DNA from: an uncultured Akkermansia sp.
GTDB taxonomy: Bacteria > Verrucomicrobiota > Verrucomicrobiia > Verrucomicrobiales > Akkermansiaceae
Direction of reading: 5' to 3'
DNA length: 12,334 bases
NCBI GenBank assembly: GCA_904501955.1
Contig: CAJGCY010000072.1
Span: forward strand, 1 to 12,334
The notes under the pieces: generated by a model
Told to the model about the DNA's origin: nothing
The model's input: only the letters and a program-made list of their open reading frames with translations
The model's database searches: none
Shown here: positions 5,754 through 12,334 of the stretch, piece by piece
How positions within the stretch are numbered: position 1 is the first letter of the stretch
How the letters are laid out: each line of letters starts with the position of its first letter
Translations under genes and position numbers: made by a program

Positions 5754-8700
5754 TTAATCAGATTCAGCAGCTAACAAAATCCGTTCTTGTGATTTATCTA
5801 CCCATTGCTCTCGGCGGAGACGGTGCAAAATACTTTCCAGCAAACGTGAGGAGAATCCGTTGTCTTTGTCGCCGTACAATTGCATGAGTTTCACCATATC
5901 ATCCATGCGCCCGGAATTGAGTACAATCTGAGCGGTCAGGTAATTATCTACGGCTTTTTTCAGGGCAAGGCGGATATTCTCCTCATCGCTGTTAGCCATT
6001 GCATCAGCTACGTTAATATCCTTGGACATTTCAGGGGCAAGCTTATCCAGAATGGCGCGCACATTATCCTCGTCCTTCCATTCTATGTTGCCAAAGAGGT
6101 CATGGAACTGAGACAAAATGTCCGACAGCGGCTTCATATCCGGCTCCGGCACGCCGCCACCTGCCACGGGTGATGGCGGAGCCATGGTGCCGTCTTCATC
6201 AGCCAGCGCAATGCGGATAGTGTGCCCCACTTCTGCCCTATAGCTGTTCAGCTCTACAGCAGATGTGATGTGGTCATCCGTTTCTCGTCCGATGCTGGGC
6301 AATATTTTAAGTAGCTGACGCAGGAAACACGACAGCTTCTCCCAATCGGCATTTACATACGGCAATACAGTGGACAGGAAGTCATAGTAGCGGACAAATG
6401 CTCGGGCTGTACTCTTAAAGTGTATCTGTTCATCTTGCTGGCGTGACTCAAATTCCTCTTTGCATTCATCCAGCACAGCAGCCAGCTCTTGATTGCCATC
6501 GGGTTTTGTCAAGTAAATGCTGACGGCTCTTGTGAGTTGAGTAGAAGTATAAATCCCGGAGTCATCCAGCTCTGCTTTCAAATCATGAAGCTTGTTTGCA
6601 TCACAATCGCCCGACAGAATCGTCGTCATATAGTACGGCTCAAAGTCAGCGCGTATGGATTCCTCGCTATTGTAGAAATCAAGCACAAACGTCTTGTATT
6701 TTTCCGCACGCGCACGATTGAGGCGAGATAACGTCTGCACAGTCTTCACTCCAGAGAGTTTTTTGTCCACATACATGGTTTGCATCAGCGGTTCATCATA
6801 GCCTGTCTGGAACTTATCAGCCACCACAAGGATACGGTACGGGTCTTCCTGTATCTTATCCTCAATCATAGAGGATGCAAAGCCGTTAATCTTAGCCTCA
6901 TCCCACTTTTCTCCTTTAATCTCTTTCTCTCCGGAGAATGCTACAATGGCTCGGTAAAGGCTATTGCGGCGTTTCAATTCAGCTTCAATAGCATAATAGT
7001 AGTCAATGGCTCGCTGAATACCGGAACAGATAACCATAGCACGAGCTTGCCCGGCAATTTGTCGGCATCCCTGTGTCAAAAAATGGTCGACCATGATAGC
7101 CACCTTTTTCTTAATAGCGGCCGGATTACTCTCGGCTAGTTTTTTTAGCTTAGCCTGGGCCTTATTAGCATCATACTCCTCCGAAGCGTGTTGCCCATCC
7201 CTCGCCTTCAGTCTAAAATAGCTCTTAATTGTTGTGTAACAAGCTAAGACATCCAAAATAAAGCCCTCCTGAATGGCCTGCTTCATGCTGTAGTGGTGGA
7301 ATGGGCGGTATGAGCCATCCGGAGCCAACAGGCCAAACATACGCAGGGTCTTCACCTTGGGGGTAGCGGTAAAAGCGAAATAGCTAGCATTCTGAACCAG
7401 TTTGCGGAGCTTGGCGCGGTGGTAAGCCAGTCTTTGCACCTCACGCTCTTCTTTAGATGCACACGTGGCCAGAATATCCATGAGATCGTCATCATCCTCA
7501 ACCTTGCAGTCACTAGCTCCGGCAAGCCCTAAAACCTTGTTGAGAGCAGCCGCATTTTCACCACCTTGAGAAGAATGAGCTTCATCAATGACGATGGCAA
7601 ACTTCTTGTTATGTATTTTCTGCATCTGCTTGAGTACAACCGGGAACTTTTGAATAGTAGACACGACAATACGTGTGGCAGCATTGGGAGCCAGAGCTTC
7701 TCCCAGTTCCGTTCCCTTCCGTGCATGCAAAATATTACCCATTCGGGCAAACCTGCGGATGTTGCCGTTTATCTGCTTGTCCAGATTACGGCGGTCTGTC
7801 ACCACAACAACGGCATCAAAGGCGTGCTTTCCATCTGCACCTCGTGTGTTGGTGAGCTGCAGCACCAGCCACGTGATGGTGTTGGATTTGCCACTGCCTG
7901 CGCTATGCTGAATCAGATACTGCTGTCCGGCACCATTTACACGCACATCTGCCAGCAATTTACGCGTGGCGTCCAGCTGATGATAACGAGGGAATATATC
8001 GACCTTCCGCTTTTTGTCTTTGTTCTTCTTATCCTTTTCCTCTACCTTGCAGGCATAGTGCTCGATGATGTCGCACAAGCTAGACGGCTGAAGAATATCC
8101 TCCCAGAGGTAAGCCGTGGCAAAACCGTTCGGGTTGGCAGGGTTCCCCGCTGAGCCATCTTTCTTGCCTTTGTTGAAGGGGAGGAATCGACTGCGTTTAC
8201 CACTCAACATGGTGCACATATACACCTCGTGCGAGTCTACAGCAAAATGCACCGCGCAACGTCCCGGCACCAGCAGGGGCTCATTCGGGTCACGGTCGTT
8301 TTTATACTGATCGATGGCATGTTTGACATTCTGGAGGGTATATTCATTCTTCAGCTCCATGGTTACCACCGGTATACCGTTGATATAAAGCCCCATATCC
8401 AGTATATCAGGGTCTTGAACATGGGGCTGGGAGTAAGTCAACTGACGAATAAACCCGAAAGTGTTCTTTGCATGCAACTCCTTAGCGGTGGCGTTGTCAT
8501 CATCCGGCAGACTATGATACAGCTTGATGCCGCTGCATTGCTCATGGCTGATGCCGGAGCGCAGCACATCTATCACGCCTCTGCGTTTCAGCTCGCTGCT
8601 CACGCGCTCCAGAAAGCGCTTCCACGCCGAGGCTTCGTACAATTTGAGCTTATTGTAGACGGGTAACTGAGTTTCTTTCAGGAAATCCAGCAGCATAGAG

Positions 8701-8840
8701 CCGTCCACCGCGTACACCTTATCGTAGGTGTCCATGGTGCGCTTTTCATAGCCGCCCGCCAGCAACGCATCTTCAATACGTTGCTCCAGATCTTTCTCCT
8801 TCAGGCTCGTTTCCTGCTGTGCTTGTGTAGGTGCAGACAT
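5754..8840 (-). CDS. hsdR: type I restriction enzyme, R (restriction/translocase) subunit
   Basis: A 1028-aa motor and nuclease subunit of a type I restriction-modification complex. It translocates unmodified DNA using ATP and cuts it at distant sites. The N-terminal nuclease shows the PD-(D/E)xK pattern (acid in DILDMG near 145-149, then E162-L-K164). The superfamily 2 helicase motifs follow: Walker A HSAGSGKS (312-319), DEAH (419-422), TATP (491-494) and the arginine-rich motif VI QTLSRLNRARAEK (702-714). The remaining roughly 300 residues are the C-terminal assembly region. Length is normal and all catalytic motifs are intact. It starts 15 nt after hsdS with no clear Shine-Dalgarno, so it is probably in the same transcript. 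The frame remains open past its stop codon. Confidence 0.96.
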   Translation of the reverse strand: MSAPTQAQQETSLKEKDLEQRIEDALLAGGYEKRTMDTYDKVYAVDGSMLLDFLKETQLPVYNKLKLYEASAWKRFLERVSSELKRRGVIDVLRSGISHEQCSGIKLYHSLPDDDNATAKELHAKNTFGFIRQLTYSQPHVQDPDILDMGLYINGIPVVTMELKNEYTLQNVKHAIDQYKNDRDPNEPLLVPGRCAVHFAVDSHEVYMCTMLSGKRSRFLPFNKGKKDGSAGNPANPNGFATAYLWEDILQPSSLCDIIEHYACKVEEKDKKNKDKKRKVDIFPRYHQLDATRKLLADVRVNGAGQQYLIQHSAGSGKSNTITWLVLQLTNTRGADGKHAFDAVVVVTDRRNLDKQINGNIRRFARMGNILHARKGTELGEALAPNAATRIVVSTIQKFPVVLKQMQKIHNKKFAIVIDEAHSSQGGENAAALNKVLGLAGASDCKVEDDDDLMDILATCASKEEREVQRLAYHRAKLRKLVQNASYFAFTATPKVKTLRMFGLLAPDGSYRPFHHYSMKQAIQEGFILDVLACYTTIKSYFRLKARDGQHASEEYDANKAQAKLKKLAESNPAAIKKKVAIMVDHFLTQGCRQIAGQARAMVICSGIQRAIDYYYAIEAELKRRNSLYRAIVAFSGEKEIKGEKWDEAKINGFASSMIEDKIQEDPYRILVVADKFQTGYDEPLMQTMYVDKKLSGVKTVQTLSRLNRARAEKYKTFVLDFYNSEESIRADFEPYYMTTILSGDCDANKLHDLKAELDDSGIYTSTQLTRAVSIYLTKPDGNQELAAVLDECKEEFESRQQDEQIHFKSTARAFVRYYDFLSTVLPYVNADWEKLSCFLRQLLKILPSIGRETDDHITSAVELNSYRAEVGHTIRIALADEDGTMAPPSPVAGGGVPEPDMKPLSDILSQFHDLFGNIEWKDEDNVRAILDKLAPEMSKDINVADAMANSDEENIRLALKKAVDNYLTAQIVLNSGRMDDMVKLMQLYGDKDNGFSSRLLESILHRLRREQWVDKSQERILLAAESD

Positions 8841-8855
8841 AGGTGATAGTATGGG

Positions 8856-10127
8856 TTAAATCGCGTCTCGCACATCCACCTTGCCCGTGACCACATGGGC
8901 TATGGTGGATGTCTTCAGTTCCTTGAATTTCTCGATAATTTGCTCCTGCCGGGCTACAAGCTCGTCTATATCAGAACATTTCTTGTCGAGGTAGATTGCA
9001 ATGGCTTGTTGTTCATCTGTTGGAGGAAAGGGTATATATGAAGAAGCTATGTCGGAGTACCGGGTTGTCCATAAATCGGCTACGATACCATGCCCTTTTT
9101 TGTAAAACTCTTCTTGAAAAGGAACACTGCGTAACAGATTGTGAACAAATAAACGATTCCATGACGGTGCCGGAATGAGAACGTGGTTAATCAACGACAC
9201 AGAACCTTCGTATGAGGAAAGTCCGGAAGAGCCTTTTCGGTCAGAACGACTGTTTATAACAAAGTCGCCAACCCTCACCAATTTTCGATTATCCCCATTA
9301 TCTGTTTTAGCTACTTTTTCCAACTGAGGTAGGATACCCTGTTTTGTTACTGAAATAGGCGGATAATCCTGGTCACTAACCTTGGTTCTTCTTTCCAAAA
9401 ACTCGTTAGCAAATCTTCTGATTTCCCAATGTTGCGGGATATCTCCAATCCAAGCGATGCCGCTATCTTTCATAGGAACATCCGGATTGAGACCCTTGGT
9501 AACGGCCTCGGCAATGATGGATTGCTTGAGTTCCTTGAGGCGTTCGATGATGGCTTGTCGGCGAGACACCAATTCGTCTATCTCGGCGCATTTCTTGTCG
9601 AGATATGCAACGATGGCGTTTTGTTCTTCTACTGAAGGCACACAAGATTTCAAACGTACGATAGCGTCATAATTGAGAGCCTGTCGGACTCCCCCTCCTG
9701 CTCCATAGATAGCTTTTCTAACATCGTAAATATGAAGTTGATATTGGAAATAAGCACTATTCACGGTTTGATTTATAGGTTGAAGCGTAACATAAGCTGA
9801 TGTAATAATACCTTTTTGCGTGCACAAAGCAGTCCTCAGACTTTTGTGGTCATTCTGTAAATCTGTTAATCTCAGAACAATGTCTCCGTCTTCAATTATA
9901 TTATATGATTCGAAGCTTGCTGGGAGTAAACCTTCTGTCTTATTGATATCCTTTTGTATTATTTTTCCGTAACTAATAGATAATAGATTTGACTCCTGAA
10001 GATTTTTGTTTGGAGAGTTTCTTTCTTGAAAATAAGCTCTATACTGGGAAATGCCCCAATGCTCTGGAATTTCACCAAGCCACGGGACTCCACTTTCTTT
10101 GTATGTAGGATAAGCTTTCATACCCAT
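8856..10127 (-). CDS. hsdS: type I restriction-modification specificity subunit
   Basis: A 423-aa DNA-recognition subunit. It has the usual duplicated layout. Target recognition domain 1 covers about 1-165 (opening SGVPWLGEIPEHW). A central coiled-coil spacer follows at 166-212 (YLDKKCAEIDELV, IIERLKELKQSII). Domain 2 runs about 220-372 (opening SGIAWIGDIPQHW), and the second spacer 373-415 (YLDKKCSDIDELV, IIEKFKELKTSTI). Each domain reads half of a bipartite site; the site cannot be predicted from sequence. The start ATG overlaps the hsdM stop as TAATG, with GGGGAG upstream (10138-10133). The domain 1 coding stretch (about 9660-10100) is visibly more AT-rich than hsdM or hsdR, which suggests exchange of this domain. 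Both domains look complete. Confidence 0.95.
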   Translation of the reverse strand: MGMKAYPTYKESGVPWLGEIPEHWGISQYRAYFQERNSPNKNLQESNLLSISYGKIIQKDINKTEGLLPASFESYNIIEDGDIVLRLTDLQNDHKSLRTALCTQKGIITSAYVTLQPINQTVNSAYFQYQLHIYDVRKAIYGAGGGVRQALNYDAIVRLKSCVPSVEEQNAIVAYLDKKCAEIDELVSRRQAIIERLKELKQSIIAEAVTKGLNPDVPMKDSGIAWIGDIPQHWEIRRFANEFLERRTKVSDQDYPPISVTKQGILPQLEKVAKTDNGDNRKLVRVGDFVINSRSDRKGSSGLSSYEGSVSLINHVLIPAPSWNRLFVHNLLRSVPFQEEFYKKGHGIVADLWTTRYSDIASSYIPFPPTDEQQAIAIYLDKKCSDIDELVARQEQIIEKFKELKTSTIAHVVTGKVDVRDAI

Positions 10128-10138
10128 TACTTCTCCCC
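10125..10138 (-). promoter_or_regulatory. ribosome binding site and TAATG stop-start overlap for hsdS
   Basis: GGGGAG (10138-10133) lies 5 nt before the ATG of hsdS, inside the last codons of hsdM, and the hsdM TAA shares one base with the ATG. This indicates translational coupling. It is one of the few clear Shine-Dalgarno sites in the window. Confidence 0.6.
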
Positions 10139-12202
10139 AATGATAGAGTTCAGAATAGCATCACTACCTGCATCCAGAGCGCGGATATCTGCGATAATAT
10201 CAGCAATGGAGCGCAGCGGAGCGGGTTTATAGAAATAGCGGTTGAACGAAATCTCGTAGCCGATTTTACCGTCCGGCTCCGGCACAAAGGAATCCGGAGC
10301 ATAGGGCAACACCTCTCGCTCCATGAAGTCCGTCACAGATTCGGTGAGGGAAATCTGTTCGGTTTCGCGGAGCTCTGCGTCGGCGATGGGATAACCGGAT
10401 TTATCTGTTCCCAGCACAGGGGCATCGGCAGATTTGACACCGAGAGCCTTGCGCAGCTCGTCAGATATCTTCTTGGTGAGTTTGATACCCTTAAGCGATT
10501 TCTCCAGCGCAGCCCATGGCATTGCGCCCTCGTGCAGAGCTGCCAGGGCGGACATGATAGCATCCCTTTGTTTCTCCGGGAGCTGGTCTTTGAGCTGAGC
10601 CAAACGCTCAGCGGAAATCTCAGCGGAGAGACGAAGAGGTCGCTCTACGATAATGCTGCGATAGCCCAGCTCCTCATTGCTCAGCACAATGGAGTTCTCC
10701 GTGTTGCGGGGATTAAGGATAAGGTCGAGCACGCGGACGCGGTCTTCCGGCGCCATCTCGCAGTTACGCTCGCCGAGGTTCTTACGCAGGGGGCGGCTCC
10801 ACTTGGAGGCATCGATGAGCTGCACCTTGCCGCGCATATTATCCTTCTTACGGTTGGTCAGCAGCCAGATATAGGTAGCAATACCCGTATTGTAGAAAAT
10901 CTTTTCAGGCAGCTGAATGATGGCCTCCACGAGGTCATTCTCCAGCAGGTAGCGGCGGGCATTGCTTTCGCCCTGTCCGGCATTTCCGGTGAAGAGACTG
11001 GAGCCGTTGTGCACGGTAGCAATACGGGAGCCGAGTTCATCGGTCTTCATCTTGTTCACCATATTGAGCAGGAAGAGCATCTGCCCATCCCCCGTATCGG
11101 GAAGCATGGCATAGTCCGGGTCATCGGCATAGCCGGGCTTTACAAAGCGGTCATCGGTGATGTCCTTTTTGTTGGCTGTACCATTCGCGGTCATGTTCTT
11201 CACCTCTGTACCCCAGCTTTTACCATAGGGCGGGTTACTCATCATGAAGTTGAATGATTTGCCGTAGCAGGAATCCGCCGACAGCGTAGAGGCACAGGAA
11301 ATGTGGAACTCATTGTCCGCACGGCCTTTGATAAGTGCGTCAGCCTTAGCGATAGCGTATGTCTCCGGGTTGATTTCCTGCCCAAAGAGCTGGAGATTGA
11401 TGCGCAGATTTCTCTCCTTAGCCAACAGCTTGAGGCGGTCTTCACCCACCGTCAGCATGCCACCGGAGCCGCAAGCGCCATCATAGAGTGAATAGGTGCC
11501 ATGTTTGAGCTCCTCTGCAATAGGCTCGAAGATAATGTCGGCCATGAGGGTGACAATATCGCGAGGAGTGAAGTGTTCACCCGCCTCCTCATTGTTTTCT
11601 TCATTGAAGCGTCGCAGCAGCTCCTCGAACACCGTACCCATGGCGTGATTATCCAGCCCGGGGATTTCATTACCTTTGCCGTCTTTTTTGGGATTCGGGC
11701 TGAGATTCAGCGTAGGGGAAAGGTACTTACCGAGCAGAGCTGTCAGGATTTCCGCGCGTGGCGTGCCGTTATCGTCATTCACGCCACGCACATCCATCAG
11801 CTTGGGGAATGTCACATTGTAGAAGTCAAAGCGGGTCAGAATCTCCTGCACATCGGCGGAGAACCCGCGCAGGTACTCCATGAAATTGGCCTCCAGCTGT
11901 TCCAGCGTAGAAGCGCGGGTCAAATCCGCCATAGTATAGGGAGAGGTATTGTAGTAGCCACAGCCGGAGACGCTGCACAGCAGCTTTTTAAGCGTATCCC
12001 CGGTGAGTTTCTTTCCGGCCTCGCTCTGAGCCATAGCCATCACGGCGGCCTTGGTCGGTTCCAGTACGGCATCCAAACGGCGCAGCACTGTCATGGGCAA
12101 AATCACATCGCGGTATTTACCGCGTACAAAACGGTCACGAAGCACATCATTGGCAATACCCCAGATGTACGAAACAATAGCGTTGTGGTCAAACTCTGAC
12201 AT
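10127..12202 (-). CDS. hsdM: type I restriction-modification DNA methyltransferase (N6-adenine) subunit
   Basis: A 691-aa modification subunit. With HsdS it methylates adenine in the target site using S-adenosylmethionine, protecting host DNA, and with HsdR it forms the restriction complex. The N-terminal HsdM_N-like helical domain spans about 5-160. The methyltransferase core carries GEHFTPRDIVTLM (208-220), the SAM-binding motif I DGACGSGGML (241-250) and the catalytic motif IV NPPY (323-326), typical of N6-adenine enzymes. The protein is longer than the roughly 500-530 aa of classical HsdM, with an extended C-terminal part from about 500 on. It starts at the ATG at 12202, the first gene of the M-S-R run, 25 nt after the stop of an upstream partial gene, with no Shine-Dalgarno. 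Confidence 0.96.
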   Translation of the reverse strand: MSEFDHNAIVSYIWGIANDVLRDRFVRGKYRDVILPMTVLRRLDAVLEPTKAAVMAMAQSEAGKKLTGDTLKKLLCSVSGCGYYNTSPYTMADLTRASTLEQLEANFMEYLRGFSADVQEILTRFDFYNVTFPKLMDVRGVNDDNGTPRAEILTALLGKYLSPTLNLSPNPKKDGKGNEIPGLDNHAMGTVFEELLRRFNEENNEEAGEHFTPRDIVTLMADIIFEPIAEELKHGTYSLYDGACGSGGMLTVGEDRLKLLAKERNLRINLQLFGQEINPETYAIAKADALIKGRADNEFHISCASTLSADSCYGKSFNFMMSNPPYGKSWGTEVKNMTANGTANKKDITDDRFVKPGYADDPDYAMLPDTGDGQMLFLLNMVNKMKTDELGSRIATVHNGSSLFTGNAGQGESNARRYLLENDLVEAIIQLPEKIFYNTGIATYIWLLTNRKKDNMRGKVQLIDASKWSRPLRKNLGERNCEMAPEDRVRVLDLILNPRNTENSIVLSNEELGYRSIIVERPLRLSAEISAERLAQLKDQLPEKQRDAIMSALAALHEGAMPWAALEKSLKGIKLTKKISDELRKALGVKSADAPVLGTDKSGYPIADAELRETEQISLTESVTDFMEREVLPYAPDSFVPEPDGKIGYEISFNRYFYKPAPLRSIADIIADIRALDAGSDAILNSIIGEK

Positions 12203-12227
12203 TACAATTATGTTTTCAATTTTTTCA

Positions 12228-12334
12228 TCAAGCGGATACCACTCCCAATACTACAACCTTAATATAATTTCCGCTGCCTATTATCATATCAGCTGATTCT
12301 CTCTCGAGAGCTTCAGGATTATCATCTTTTAGAA
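12228..12334 (-). CDS. 3' end of an unidentified upstream gene (partial)
   Basis: From the window edge a frame is open for 34 codons and ends in a double stop TGATGA (12230-12225). The residues include DDNPEALERESADMIIGSGN and end VVVLGVVSA, a plausible protein C-terminus. It lies 25 nt before hsdM on the same strand, so it could be the preceding gene of the same operon. It is too short to name, and chance openness cannot be excluded. Confidence 0.4.
   Translation of the reverse strand, partial: LKDDNPEALERESADMIIGSGNYIKVVVLGVVSA

Noticed and set aside
8856..10127. Invertible, phase-variable hsdS locus
   Set aside because: There is only one hsdS gene, no inverted repeats between hsdS copies, and no recombinase in the window; only an internal direct repeat is seen.
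10532..11257. 241-codon plus-strand open frame antisense to hsdM
   Set aside because: It is a shadow of the hsdM coding frame; hsdM has all methyltransferase motifs on the other strand.
11501..12199. 232-codon plus-strand open frame antisense to hsdM
   Set aside because: It is a shadow frame of the hsdM N-terminal region with no recognisable domain.
12208..12228. Six-codon leader peptide before hsdM (MKKLKT)
   Set aside because: It is too short to support, has no attenuator-like hairpin and could easily arise by chance in A-rich sequence.

Overview
This is an accessory-gene region from a bacterium of about 50% GC. The taxon cannot be fixed from sequence alone. Shine-Dalgarno sites are mostly absent, and the intergenic spaces hold degenerate short-word repeats and GC-rich hairpins. 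A gut-type Bacteroidota or Verrucomicrobiota host is a guess of mine, not something shown. There is no tRNA, rRNA, transposase, integrase or CRISPR array.

Left part (1-2383): a non-coding block of GC-rich hairpins (1-240) lies downstream of a minus-strand AAA+ ATPase with a DUF4143 C-terminus (297-1469). After a 280-base spacer comes a plus-strand ankyrin-repeat protein (1751-2383).

Middle (2399-4820): two arrays of the same 46-47 bp repeat, in the same orientation, bracket a two-gene plus-strand unit. That unit is a Fic-domain protein with an N-terminal helix-turn-helix (2714-3601) followed by a six-transmembrane voltage-gated-type potassium channel (3638-4387). A perfect 24-bp palindrome overlaps the likely fic promoter, which suggests autoregulation. 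A composite AT-rich repeat follows the second array.

Right part (4831-12334): everything reads on the minus strand. In transcription order it runs: the 3' end of an unidentified gene at the window edge, hsdM, hsdS (TAATG overlap), hsdR, a 75-codon open frame directly continuing the hsdR frame after its stop, and an unrecognised basic 217-aa protein. hsdM/S/R form a complete type I restriction-modification system with all key motifs present.

The most interesting signals are regulatory and structural. Three unrelated genes (ATPase, ankyrin, fic) each have a sigma-70-like promoter with a 17-nt spacer. In each the -10 box ends only 8-9 nt before the ATG, so leaderless mRNAs are predicted, and in each the -35 box (TTGC..) lies within an inverted repeat. 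The repeat-flanked fic-channel unit looks like an exchangeable cassette beside a restriction locus. A defence or toxin role is inference only.
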